Origin: Prochilodus magdalenae
Lineage: Eukaryota > Chordata > Actinopteri > Characiformes > Prochilodontidae
Direction of reading: 5' to 3'
Assembly (NCBI GenBank): GCA_024036415.1
Contig: JAMWET010006788.1
Location: 189,001 to 253,000 of the forward strand
Length of the DNA stretch: 64,000 nt
Shown here: one piece after another, positions 43,719 to 55,599 of the stretch
Numbering within the stretch: position 1 is the stretch's first letter
Layout of the letters: each line of letters begins with the position of its first letter
The notes under the pieces: model-generated
Databases searched by the model: none
Told to the model about the DNA's origin: nothing
What the model saw: the letters and a program-made list of their open reading frames with translations, nothing else
Position numbers and translations under genes: made by a program

Positions 43719-46700
43719 ATGCAGTCTGTAGCCGTCCGCGCCCTTGTTTCACCTGGGAGGCAGTGGCGCCCCCTGCTGTATGTGGCCGGGGCTGCCGTCG
43801 CCGCTGGATCAGTTTATTACTTTTACAGGCGCAGGAACCGACAGAGGAGGACCACAAAAGATGACCAAGGGGCATATGTGAACGAAGGTACACACAGACT
43901 CAAGAAAAGGAGCTTTAAACTGCCTTTAATAAACGTTATTTACTGTTTACAGAGCCAGACAAGGAGCCGAACTGTTCCACAGCTAATATGCTAAGCTAGT
44001 TGTTAGCCGGAAGCTAACTAGTTGGGGCCCTAGCTTTTTTTTAAACTAAACTTTCTTCACATATGTTAAAGATATGAGTCTGGGATACTGAATTAAAGTA
44101 TTATAAAAAACATCTAGCTGCAGTTGTGTTATGGAGTAAGCCAACTTCTGTAAAATAACATGGAAGGATATTTGTCTAATTGCTTCTTGTTTACATTCAA
44201 AATATGGATTTAAAAAACAACCAGAAATGAACAGACTTTATTTTAATAAAATAACTTGTATGTTGTGGTGTCAGATCACGCTTAGTTCTGCTTTGTTTAG
44301 TAGCTACCAGTTATTCTGGATACGGGACTTTTATTTTGATAGGCAGGACTACCTGTATAGGTTAATAGTGGGAGCTTAACAGCGAACCGAGGCTGTTTCT
44401 CAATATCAGGAACACACAGAAACGCACATTAAGAGACGGCCAGAGTTAACACTGTTTACGGAGCAACTCTTCCCAAAAAAGAGCCAGTCAGCGGTCTGAA
44501 GTCTGAAATGTAATCACATCTGCTTTATCATGGCCACTTAAATTAGGACTGAATGTAGGACAGAAGCCATTACAGAGCAACAGTTCTTCACTTCATAATT
44601 TCCAGATAAGAAAACATTATTACAGATACATCCCCACATACTGTCTGAACTTCAGGGTCAACCACAGCAGTGTTTATCTGTTAAACTTCAAAAAAGCTAT
44701 AACAATACATTTAAGAAATCCAGGACACTGCAGAACATCGTATATTACTGTTCAAGGCACAGTACCGATACCAATAATAAGAGGGTAGAAATCTGTCATG
44801 TAAAATTAAATCAAATCTGTTTTTGGTGCATAAACTCACACAAACAATATGTTTCCCTTTAAAATGAATGGGAGGTAATGACTGTGCATAATGACTTCAC
44901 TAATATTTATTTCTAATACAGTGTTAATGTTCAAAATGAATATGAAGAAGACTGGAAACCCTTTTTTATTATAATCAATTTATTATTTTTTTAAACGAAG
45001 AACTACTGAGTCTGCAGGTAGCATGAAGTCAGGTGACACAATGGCTTGAAGCCAAACAGGCTGTAGTTTATTTGTATTCTTACAGTCAAATGGCTCAGCA
45101 GTATAACCCCTCCTTTTATTTGGTTGTTTACAGCACCTGTGACTAGCACACCTCACCGGGCTCTAACACCTTCTCCACCTCAGCCAGCTTCCAGCCCTCA
45201 GTCGTGTCCATCCCCAATCAGCCAGCATGCTTCTGAGGTAAGGTTATGCACACTGCTTTATCAGATCTCACTATAGTTTAATTTTATATCTCATTATTAA
45301 TTATCACCTATTGGTGTTACAGACAGCTGAAGACGTAGCTCCTCAGACCCTCCGCGCAGCATCTCCCAGCGCTCCATCAGTGGCTACTTTAAAACCTCAG
45401 TCACCACTTGTGGCTCAACAAGAACCACTGTCCTCTACCCAGAGTGTTCCTGAGGTAAGACTGTGCACACCGCTGTTTCAGCTTCACTACACTAAGTTTT
45501 TTTCCTCATTATTAATGATCCTGTATTGGTGTAATAGATAGATGAAAATTTATCATATTTTTAGAGTCTTGTATGTAAATTGTTTGGCTTCCCAATGATA
45601 AGTACTGCATATTTGGTCTTATAGGCTGCCGCCACATCATCTCCATCAATGTCCCCTTCAACACCTCTGCCACCACTTGAGCTTCAGCCTGAGCCACCAT
45701 CCTCTACCCAGGATGTTCCCGAGGTAAGACTATCTCATGAATTCTAAGTTCATTTGAAACAGTTTTATTTCTCAGTAATAAGATCAGTGGATTTCTCCAG
45801 TGGAAATGTTGGCTGGTAATTTCTTAGTGAGCAAAAATAGCATTGTTAATTAAATAGAAAATAATAATGTATTAGTTATTCAGGTCCTGCCACCCATCAG
45901 TCCTTTAGTCAGTACCCTGTCCCATTTTACTTAAACTCATCATACTGCATGGTTGGTGTTACAGGCAGATAAAGATGCTACATCTACCCAGAGCCCACCT
46001 GTAGCACCTTTCCAGGCTCCTTCACCATCTGACCCACCAGTAGAGCCTCAGCCAGAGCCAGCATTCTCCATTCAGAGTGCTCCTGCGGTAAGGCTATGCA
46101 CACTGCTTTATCAGTTGTCATTATAGTTTAATTTTATTTCTCATTATTAATAATCACATATTGGTGTTACAGACAACTGAAGGTGTATCTGCTCAGAGCC
46201 TCCACACAGCATCTCCCAGGGCTCTGTCAGTGGCACCTCAGTCACCACTTGGGCCTCAACAAGAGCCACTGTCCTCCACCCAGATTGTTCCTGAGGTAAG
46301 TCTGTGGACACTGCTGTCTTCAGTTCTGACCATATGTAAAATGTTTGGCTTCTCAATAATAAGTACTACATATTTGGTCTTACAGATTGCCGCTACATCA
46401 TCTCCATTGATGTCCCCTTCAACGCCTCTGCCAGCACTAGAGCTTCAGGATGAGCCACCATCTTCTACCCAGGATGTTCCTGATGTAAGACTATCCCATG
46501 AATTCTAAGTTCATTTGAAACAGTTTTATGTCTCAGTAATAAGATCAGTGGATGTCTGTGTTTTGTGACACTGTTTTGAAATGTTAGCTGTTCCTTTCTC
46601 AGTCAGTCTTCTGGTAATTAAATAGAAAATAATAATGGCTTAGTTATTCAGGTCCCGCCACCCATAAGTCCCATATTAATCAGTACCCTGTCCCATTTTA

Positions 46701-48325
46701 CTTAAACTCATCATACTGCATGTTTGGTGTTACAGGCAGCTGAAGATGCTACATCTACCCAGAGCCCACACATATCTCCTCCACAGGCTAATTCACCATC
46801 AGCGCCTCAGCCAGAGCCAGGATTCTCCATCCAGAGTGCTCCTGTGGTAAGGCTAGAAAGACTTATCAGTTCTGAAGACCATTTCAGCATATTTATTTGT
46901 TAATAGTAAGTCCTGCACATTTCATATTACAGGCAGTTGGAGATCCCTCTGTCCCACCTGAGGCTTATCAGGTGCCTGCTCTGTAGTAAGTATCTTATTT
47001 TTACCATTTTGCTGTGTCAAATAGAGCTCACACCTGGTTACTGGATTTATTAAAAAATAATCTTTAATATGTTTTTTTTTGTGCCCCAGTTATTACCTTG
47101 CAGCCAAGGGGATTTCCAACTTTCCTCTGAAGCTTTCAGCTTTGCGCCAGGCTTTCTGTGTAAGTCTAGCAGATACATTTCACTGTCAGTTCACACTGAG
47201 TCCTCACACTATCTCTGGTTTTATCCATCAGTGCCTGTCTGACAACCCTTTTCTTGTGTTGATTCAATAGATTGTTCTGAGCAACAGCCATCACCTGAAA
47301 TATCTTACCATATCAGGCAGGGTCCTTCTTGGAGGACTGGCTGCTCGAAATGCCAGGGTAACACAGCATATTCCTCTAAAATGAACCTGAACTGTATCAT
47401 CTGAATGATCTAACAAATAAGCAACAAACACATCTCTTTCTTTCATAGGCGGTTCCAGCTTTCCATCAGGCGTATAACTCCCTGGTAGCTGTTGCTCAGG
47501 ATGCTTCTCATCAGGAAGCTGTTTGCACAGAGCTAGCACAGATTGGGGTGAGTTCACGCCTTTACCACTCTTAATCTACAACATGGTCTCCTTTTTACCA
47601 TGCTGAATTTGGCTGGAACGCTAATGATTCTTATGCTCGTAGATCCAGCACTTCAGCTTCATAGACATTGTTTATGAACTGGTGCTGATGGGAGTGCTGC
47701 AAGCAGCGAGGCCTCCGATCTCTCCAGTAAGAGACTCCACTCTGTCTTATAACCAAGTGTGACTGGTGTTGTGTACTAGAAGCCGGATTCATTATGAAAT
47801 ATCTAAAACCTCTTTCAGCTATGGATATGAGTATAGTAGAGTTTGAAATGCACAACTTGTTTCTGGATAATGACCCTCACTGAGATTCTCTGATGCTCCT
47901 CTAAATACCTATAAACCCTGAAGAGCTGCAAATGATTTTCTCTCCCTCCTTTCCAGACACCAGGAGGGTTCCTAGGGCCCCTGATGGACATGATTTTCTC
48001 CTTCAGCCCACTCACCACAGAGAGGAGGCCCAGTGCAGAGCAATATCTCTTCCTGCTCCAGGTAAAAAGAGCTTCAGCTGAACGATTTCCTCCCTGTTTA
48101 AAGTGAAAGTGTGTGGATTATGTTTGTGTTTTATTTAGCATATTGTTTTTTTTCCTCAGTTGCTAACAGCCCTGTTGTTTTCAGGATGAGGCCCTGCTCC
48201 TTTTAGAGAGCATCTTCAGTGGGGAGGAGCATGTCTATCTGGATCCTGGATCCCTGGCTCTGGCTTTGTGGCACTGTGTGGAGAAGCACATCCAGCAGCT
48301 CTTGCGGAGGCTGCAGGCCATCTAA
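43719..48325 (+). CDS. Mitoguardin (MIGA)-like protein, 15 coding exons, 532 aa
   Basis: Exons: 43719-43887, 45134-45237, 45323-45454, 45625-45723, 45965-46087, 46173-46295, 46386-46484, 46736-46846, 46933-46985, 47090-47159, 47271-47357, 47449-47547, 47643-47726, 47957-48061, 48185-48325. Every junction is GT-AG and the frame is continuous to TAA. Residues 18-36 form a membrane anchor followed by RRRNRQRR, the topology of outer-mitochondrial-membrane mitoguardins. Residues 57-337 are a Pro/Ser/Thr/Glu-rich linker of repeated exons. The C-terminal part (about 362-532) shows SGRVLLGGLAAR, AFHQAYNSLVAVAQD, ELAQIG and FSFIDIVYELVLMGVL followed by PP, which parallels the MIGA domain in order and spacing as I recall it. 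Mitoguardins promote mitochondrial fusion and ER contact. The start is the ATG just before the anchor; an upstream 5' UTR acceptor is at 43561-43562. Gene structure is well supported; the family name is less certain. Confidence 0.7.
43888..45133 (+). other. First intron of the MIGA-like gene
   Basis: This 1246-nt intron (gtacac...ttgtttacag) is A/T-rich and holds no recognised gene or mobile element. It is by far the largest intron of this gene; the others are under 260 nt. Confidence 0.7.
45238..46846 (+). repeat. Tandem duplication of a three-exon block in the MIGA-like gene
   Basis: Exons 3-5 with the intron before exon 3 (about 45238-46087) are duplicated as exons 6-8 (about 46088-46846). 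Introns match as well as exons: gctttatcag...ttggtgttacag before exons 3 and 6; agtactgcatatttggtctt before exon 4 and agtactacatatttggtctt before exon 7; catgaattctaagttcattt after both. All six exons are phase 0, so the reading frame is kept. Each ends with a variant of EPxxSxQxxP. Confidence 0.93.
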
Positions 48326-48489
48326 CTGCCCTGAGTTTTATTTTCCATTTTCTGTTTTTATTAACAGCATAATCGCAGTATAATATCGTGCAGTTTCAGC
48401 ATTTATGTGCTTTTAGGTTTTCTTTTAGGTACAATGTACTTTTTGCAACAAAAAAAAACAAAAAAAACAAACATATATACACTCTCACA

Positions 48490-49250
48490 CACACACACTG
48501 GCCACTTCATTAGGTACACCGCCATGTATCTACACTCATTGGCTATTTTATCAGCTCCATTTACCATATAGGAGCACTCTGTAGTTCTGCAGTTACAGAC
48601 TGTGGACCGTCTGTTTCTCTGCACACTTTGTTTGCCCCTTTCACCCTGTTCTTCAAAGGTCAAGGCCCCCACAGGGGCTGTAAATACATTACAGTGTACA
48701 GGACAGTGGGTCACCAGGACTGGAGATGAGAATTGATGATCTCTGGAACAAGTGTCAGACTGCAGTCCTGGAGGGCCACAGCACTGCAGAGTTTAGCATT
48801 CTGTACCTTGGTGTGTTAGAACAGCATTTAAACAGCAGGTCTTTGCCCTCCAGGACCTGAGTTGGACACCTCTGTGCTAGGCCTTTATTAGTGGTCAGTT
48901 TCTGACCACAGTACCAGCTCTGACCTTTTTGTTAATAGACTAATCTTAACCCAGCAGTGACCATGAGGTCTTTAACAACCGCTGTACCTAACACACTTTA
49001 CAGCACAACCCAATACCATGTCAGTACCTCTCCTGTACTGAGCAAGGCCCACCATATTATCTAGTCAGTGTGGGTCCTGTGGTGGTCTCTTCCTATTCAT
49101 GCACAGGGTGGAAGAAGACTGATGAACTGTGTAACAGCAGAGGGCCTACAGTGTGTAATAGTATTCCAACATTCCCAATGAGCTACATGATAGATATACC
49201 AGATAAAACGAATAATGAATTAAGAAACATGGTAGATGTACCCAATGAAC
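48490..49250. mobile_element. Palindromic non-autonomous DNA transposon
   Basis: The left part (48495-48680: ggccacttcattaggtacac, tggctattttatcagctcca, gcactctgtagttctgcagt) and the right part (49065-49220: gtgggtcctgtggtggtctc, then stretches complementary in order to the left part) are opposite ends of a common otophysan repeat with long, imperfect inverted halves. A MITE-like insert (cagtcctggagggccacagc) lies at 48740-48880. No transposase. Confidence 0.65.
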
Positions 49251-49499
49251 TGAACACTCTCTGTATAGTACACTTTCTCTTAATCAGTATATTAACATTG
49301 ATTTTTTTTAATGTGCTGTTATACGTATTTCTTAAGTATTATTATAATGATCAGATTTAAATACTATTATCTTTATTATTATAAGTATTTTTTATTAAGG
49401 TAAGACACAGTAAGTGAACATGTTTATTTTATAGTGGTTTATTTTTAGGAGGTTTTTATTATTGTATCAGATTTAAAAGGTATTTACTATTTTTATTGT

Positions 49500-49528
49500 T
49501 GTAGCTCTCTCGCTCTCTCTCTCTCTCT

Positions 49529-49589
<61 letters not shown>

Positions 49590-49610
49590 ACTCTCTCTCT
49601 CTCTCTCATA
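49500..49610. repeat. (CT)n microsatellite
   Basis: About 50 CT units with minor interruptions. Confidence 0.95.
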
Positions 49611-50985
49611 TCTGCAGGTAGTCTTAATACAGCTGCCCATGGAACTGCCTGGTCCTGGTCTTTCAACATCTACATCCAACATCTCCTCCCTCAGTACATC
49701 AACTCGGACTTTGTGAAGACTGGAGAGAAGATGATGAGTCACTGTGGACATTCTCTTTTGTGAAGGTGATTTATTTATTTATTTATTTTTGTCTGTATTA
49801 GTTAGTTTTTTTTATGTAACTCCTACATGATTTATACTGGTTTTTATAATCAGGTCTTTTTCTTGCTGGTTGTGATTACAGGAGATCTTTTTGTCTCATC
49901 ATGTGTGGATCCTTGGGTGGTGTCGTCCAGCCAGCCATCCAGCCAGCCAGCCATCCGTCTATCCATCCATCAAGCCAGTTGGCCTTTTACCACCTGCCAT
50001 CACTAGCTGAAGCCTGCCTGTGACATACGAGGGGCTCTTCATTATACTGTCCAGCAAGGTAAGATTATTGACCCTCTAATTTCTACATGAGGTTTATTTT
50101 CTGCTATCATTATTCCTTCATTTTAAAAGGCTTTTTTGGTGGAGAAATGTAATGACATTATGAAAATAGAGTATTTATCCATAACAGTATCTCTCATAAT
50201 ACAAAACAAACATAGATAAATATTCATAATAGTTATAAATATGTGTATTATAATGTATGTTATTGTTTATTAAGGTATTATTTATGTGACCTGATTCACT
50301 CAAAATTGTAGTTTCACCTGCATCTGCAACTGTTTGCTGTACTATCTCAAGTACTTGACTGTTTAATGGGAGTTTAGGTTACATTTTACAGGATTTACAT
50401 CTAGTCAGTAACAACTCTCAATCGTGCCTGAGTCGCCTCTCATTTAGTCCTGAGGAGACCCCAAATCTTCATACACAGCGCCGGGGCTGAAAGATGAATC
50501 ATTGCACTTCTGTATAATTATATAACATGGTTAAATACGTTTAAGTGGTAATATTTAACCTGATGGCACAGACCTTGTGACCTACTTGTGAAATATTACA
50601 CCAATCAGTCCTCCATCTGTTGTGACATCACAACTACAACTTTCTAGCAGTGTGGAGTACCACATTCAGGGGTCACACCTGTAGCCAGAAAAGGTGGATA
50701 TTCTTCTTGGCCAAAAACTACAGACCTGAACCTTAATAAAGTATAATCACAATTCAAACTGCAGATGCATTATTAATCAGAAAAATCATAGTTAGATATT
50801 TTCCCCTTTTTGGATGGACATGCCAGTAGAATTTCAATGTACTCTATAGCAGTAGTTTGAGTTATACTACTGCTCATATCTAATCATTACTGGAATCATT
50901 ACAGCTCCTTTATCCTACATTTTGCTCTTATTTAATTATTTATTTTTCCATCACAATTTTGCAGTGAGAAACATTTTTCTAAAAT
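49611..50985. other. Non-coding stretch, no recognised gene
   Basis: Contains a short ccagccagccat-type repeat at 49920-49980 and A/T-rich sequence. No ORF with recognisable domains and no clear mobile element. Confidence 0.4.
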
Positions 50986-51100
50986 CATTCCACAATTTCT
51001 CACTTTCAACATCTGATATGTGTTTTGATGTGAAGAAATGATGGGTCTATGAGATTTACAAATCATTGCAGTGTCCCAAGTTTATTGGAATTGGGGTTGT
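50985..51100. mobile_element. DNA transposon end fragment
   Basis: gatttacaaatcattgcagt and ttattggaattggggttgta are a frequent terminal sequence of a fish DNA transposon. Only one end is visible. Confidence 0.55.
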
Positions 51101-51109
51101 ACTAAGCCC

Positions 51110-51540
51110 AAGTAGTTTTATTGTCAATACTTTAATATGTACAAGACATACAGAGGACTGAACTTGCGTTACTCTCTGACCCAAGTTGCATAAACATTTG
51201 CAAATAAATAGTTACAGTAAAACAAGAACATGAGTATATAGAATATGTTAAGCAGTACTCATACGATACAGTAAACAACGATAAAATAAAATAAGGGCCC
51301 TGAGATAAACATAACGAGACATGGGGTGGGGGCAGGGTGCTGAGTTTATGTATGTGTGTGAGGGGGGCAGAGCAGGGAGTGAGCTGACAGCCTGGTGGAT
51401 GGCGCTGTCCCATCAGTCTGCTGGTCCTAGCTCATAGACTCCTCAGTCTCCTTTCTGAGGGCAGCAGATTAAAAAAGCTGTGTCTATAAGCAGTCCAGTG
51501 AGTCATCTCCCAGTGACAGCACATGACCACAAAGTCAAAG
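51110..51540 (-). mobile_element. LINE 3' end, uninterrupted copy
   Basis: tttaatatgtacaagacata, acataacgagacatggggtg, ctgacagcctggtggatgg and ggcagcagattaaaaaagct. It serves as the empty-site reference for the split copy at 38698-41765. Confidence 0.8.
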
Positions 51541-51899
51541 ACAAAAGCCCCCTAAAGTAACAGGAAGTGGAAATACAGTTGACTTGTAGTACATCAGGTA
51601 GGTCAGAGAGCAGGAGGGTGGAACAGGCACTAAAAAAAAAAATCACACTTAAAGGAGCAGTGAGTAATATTTAGCGGCATCTAGTGGGGAGGCTGCAGAC
51701 TGCAGCCAACTGAATACCCCTCTCCTAACCCATGCTTTCTAAGAGTGTAGTAGAAGCTGTTTTCTGCCAAAGCCTGTCCCAGTTATGTTTGGCTTTGACA
51801 AGATTTTACTCTCCCTTGCTTTCTCTTGTGCTAAACTAAAATATGGCACAGAAGAAGACACATAGTGCCAAACCCAGAAGGGAGGTCAACATGTAGGTA

Positions 51900-52450
51900 A
51901 GAAGGGCTTATTCTAAACTACTATCGGAGGCAAAGAACTGGGCGCTACGCTTGCAGAGCCAAAGTACCAAGAGGATTTAATAAACAGATCAGATGCTTTG
52001 CACAACAACAAATAACGGTACAGCAAGGCACAGGGACAAAACCTGGTCAAGGTGGGAAAGCAAGGGTCGGAAACAGGAGAAGGCAGAGAGAGAGAGGCAG
52101 ACTAAACTGGAGGAGAGAGCAGAGCTCTAGAACCAGAGAAACAGAAACAGGGTCAAAATCCAGAGATCAATACAACCAGCTGAACAGACAAAAGGGAAAA
52201 GTTTGAAGGAGAGGTCGAAGAGAAGCGTAGACAGGACCACTCAGAATTGCAATGTGAATTGGCAAAACTTTGTGAAGTGTGACTGTGTGGGGCTTATAAA
52301 CACATCCTGCAGCTGACAGCAATTAGTGGATGGGCGAGCTAGACCGAGGGGGGATTGGCGGAGCGCAAGCGCGTGGCTGAGACGTCATCAGGCTGTGCAC
52401 TCTGGGAGCTGGAGTCCGCTGGCTGTTTTGGCAGATTGACTCTCGTTAGC
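51900..52450 (-). repeat. LTR-like repeat in reverse orientation
   Basis: The complement of this block carries the landmarks of the family: actccagctcccagagtgca (52400-52420), gcatctgatctgttta and gctctgcaagcgtagcgccc near the end. It faces the + strand copy at 52540, giving an inverted pair about 90 bp apart. Confidence 0.55.
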
Positions 52451-52539
52451 CTTCAGAGGAAGTGGAGGCATTGTTGGGCCTTTCAGATCTTACTGAATTC
52501 CAACAAATATTCCCACTACACAAACAAAATAATATTCAT

Positions 52540-53075
52540 CTCTCCTCCAGGCTTCCCTGACACCGCCTCCCAAACTCCATTTCTCAGAGTGCACTACCCA
52601 ATGATATCAACTTCACATGTCCCCAGTCCTCCAATCGCACCATATTCTCCCGTTTCTCCTCACTGGAGTATCGATTGCACACATCTGCCTCTCATCACCC
52701 AGTTTAAATTTAAACCCTTCACACACACACTAAGAGGTTTTGCCAAACTATGTTTGCATCGCTGAGCGTTTGCCTCTTGCCGTCTCTGGTTTTGACTCCC
52801 TTTGACTACATCTTACTGTCTTTGACTCTCTGTTTGTTCTGGTTGCTTGTTTGTTAGTCTTCGACTCTCTGGGATTACCCGTCGTCTATCGGGTTCCCTG
52901 ATTTTCCCAGGGCTGCCTGTCTCCCTGTCTGTGACCCTGCATTGCCCTTTGGTTATGTTTGCCTGGATTGTGCTGTTGTGCTCAGTTGTCCATTTGTTTA
53001 ACAAAACTCATTTGACTTTTAGCTCTGCGCGTGTCGAGCCACGTTTGTTGTCCCTGACCCACTGCAGGGAATAAC
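52540..53075 (+). repeat. LTR-like repeat, + strand copy
   Basis: ctccatttctcagagtgcac, cacatgtccccagtcctcca, ttttgccaaactatgtttgc and gctctgcgcgtgtcgagcca match the copy at 4910-5440 in order. Confidence 0.55.
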
Positions 53076-53461
53076 CTGTTAAGATTAATATCCTCAAGGT
53101 TACTTCCATCTGTGGGCTAAACTTGTTCAGTACTGTAGAAATAGAATGAAGCAACCGAATAACCATCTTCCTTATAATGACTCACAATTGGGTTAGATCA
53201 GTTCTAGCAGTAGAACTCCAGAGCTTTGTAATACAGTCTGTTATAGACCAGGATGATTCACCAACATCTACTTTTGAGTCTGGTAAACTGAGTAATGGAT
53301 GAGCTCTTCTTGAGAAGTACATGTTAAAGAGTATTGCTGCGTGTGGGTTTGGTGTATAGAGGTGAAGTCAGAGTCTTTCCCTTCTGTCTGACACTTATTT
53401 CAAGACAACTGTTTATATGCGTGATTCATGTTGAGATTGTTTGTTATTTTTGCCCCTTGAC

Positions 53462-53462
<1 letters not shown>

Positions 53463-53540
<78 letters not shown>
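53463..53540. repeat. (TA)n microsatellite
   Basis: About 37 uninterrupted TA units. Confidence 0.97.
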
Positions 53541-53543
<3 letters not shown>

Positions 53544-53729
53544 TTTCTTTTGGCTTGTTTAAATTGTACTTCCTGTTCCTTGTGTCCTTAAACAATCGTT
53601 ATTCCTTCCAGTCCTGCAATTATTTATTTTTGACAACTAGGACTCAAGAGAGTCAAATCACATTTTTGACTCAAGTCTTGCTTTGTTTTACAGAGACTCC
53701 ACAAGGATATGTTTTATCTCCTCAGATAT

Positions 53730-54045
53730 GTTTTAAAGCATGCCAATGACTCCGCCATAGTTAGTCTGGTTCACTCATGGCCTGATAGTGAACGAGGTTG
53801 TGCAGTGGTGTAAGGATTCATTCCTAAAGCTGAGCATCGAAAAGCTGAAGACCATAAAGATGGCGGTTAGGTTTAGGCGAGAGAAAAAATAACAACTGAT
53901 GGCAACATAGCTGAAAGAGTTAACAGCTATGACTACCTTGGGACTGTGATTGACAATAAGTTGTGTTTTGATCAGAACACAAACAAGATCTTCAGTAAAT
54001 GCTGCGCTCTGCACTTTAATATACATATACAGCCACACATACGGT
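53730..54045 (+). mobile_element. L2-like LINE reverse transcriptase fragment
   Basis: Frames give VVQWCKDSFLKLSIEKLKT, MAVRFRREKK and NSYDYLGTVIDNKLCFDQNT, the zone after the catalytic box of a non-LTR reverse transcriptase. A stop and a frameshift are present. It runs straight into the GT-rich minisatellite. Confidence 0.8.
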
Positions 54046-54059
54046 AAGGTTTACAGGTA

Positions 54060-55125
54060 TGTATGGTTTTGTGTGTTAGGATGTGAGTGTGTGTGTGTTA
54101 GGATGTGAGTGTGTGTGTGTTAGGATGTGTGTGTGTGTGTGTGTTAGGATGTGTGTGTGTGTGTGTGTTAGGGTGTGTGTGTATAGGTGTTTGTGTGTGT
54201 GTGTGTGTAGGTGTGTGTGTGCGTGTGTGTGTGTGTGTGTGTATGTATAGGTGTGTGTGTGTGTGTTAGGATGTGTGTGTGGTTGTGTGTGTTAGAATGT
54301 GTGTGTGTGTTAGAATGTGTGTGTGTGTTAGGATGTGTGTGTATAGGTGTGTGTGTAGGTGTGTGTGTGTGTGTATAGTTGTGTGGTGTGTGTGTATGTA
54401 TAGGTGTGGTTGTGTGTGTGTATTAGGTTGTGTGTGTTAGGATGTGTGTGTGTGTTTGTGTGTGTTTTAGGATCTGTGTGTGTTAGGGTGTGTGTGTGTG
54501 TGTGTGTTAGGATGTGTGTGTATGTGTGTGTTAGGATGTGTGTGTGTGTGTTAGGATGTGCGTGTGTGGGTGTGTGTGTGTAGAATGTGTGTATGTGTGT
54601 TTGTGTATATGGTAGGATGTGTGTGTGTGAGGATGGGTGTGTGTGTGTTAGGATGTGCGTGGGTGTGTGTGTTAGGATGTGCGTGTGTGTTAGGATGTGT
54701 GTGTGTGTGTGTTAGGATGTGCATGTTAGGGTGTGTGTGTGTGTTAGGATGTGTGTGTGGGTGTGTGTGTGTGTGTGGGTGTGTGTATGGTAGGGTGTGT
54801 GTGTGTATGTGTGTTAGGAAGTGTAAGTGTGTTAGGGTGAGTGTGTGTGTGTGAGGATGGGTGTGTGTGTTGATGGGTGTGTGTGTTTGTGTGTTGATGG
54901 GTGTGTGTGTGTGTGTTGATGGGTGTGTGTCTGTGTGTTAGGAAGTGTAGGTGTGTTAGGGTGAGTGTGTGTTAGGATGGGTGTGTGTGTGAGGATGTGA
55001 GTGTGTGTTAGGATGGGTGTGTGTGTGTGTGTCTGTGTGTTAGGATGTGTGAGTGTGTGTTAGGATGTGTGTGTGTGTGTGTGTGTTAGGGTGTGTGTGT
55101 GTTAGGATGTGTGTGTGTACTGTGT
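54060..55125. repeat. GT-rich minisatellite with TTAGGATG/TTAGGGTG phrases, about 1.07 kb
   Basis: Variable (GT)n runs alternate with ttaggatgtg, ttagggtgtg, tataggtgtg or tgatgggtgt. Unit length is irregular (about 16-40 nt). The strand is almost free of C. Reading frames of Cys/Val/Met/Arg repeats are artefacts. Confidence 0.95.
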
Positions 55126-55599
55126 GTTACTCTCTGTGGACTGTGAGCTACTGTAACCAAAGACAAATTCTTTGTATGTGTGAACACACTCGGCTAATAC
55201 AGCTCAATTCTGATTCTGAAATGTCAAAAAAATATATTTTCAGGTGTGCTGAAAGCTAATGACCTTACCTTACAAGTCTTTTATTTAAGCTGGTTTGAAA
55301 ATGTTGCTGGTTAAAAATAAGAACAAGTAGTTTTGTTAAACTAATAGTCAGATTATAGGATGTTAGCAAGCTTCTCTATTACAACTATCATTTTTCATCT
55401 CTGCCCCTGCCTGATGTTTACACACTGAAATGGGTTGGATTCTGTTGTGCACCAACATCAGAAAAAAAAAAAAACATCTCAGCTGTTAAGGTGGAGTAAC
55501 ACTGCAGGATGTTATTACAAGAGGTTCAAACTTTCAAGCCTTATGGTTGTGTATTGCAAAGCAGAATGAATATAACCGAAAAACACGTGCCTATCTAAC

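Noticed and set aside
49070..49360. 96-aa ORF with a C-terminal hydrophobic segment
   Set aside because: It overlaps the right half of a palindromic DNA transposon, with A/T-rich filler supplying the hydrophobic end.
54060..55125. Interstitial telomere
   Set aside because: TTAGGG occurs only as part of longer gtgtgttagggtgtg units, never as tandem TTAGGG.
54558..55259. Cys/Val/Met-rich ORFs
   Set aside because: Translation of a GT-rich minisatellite.
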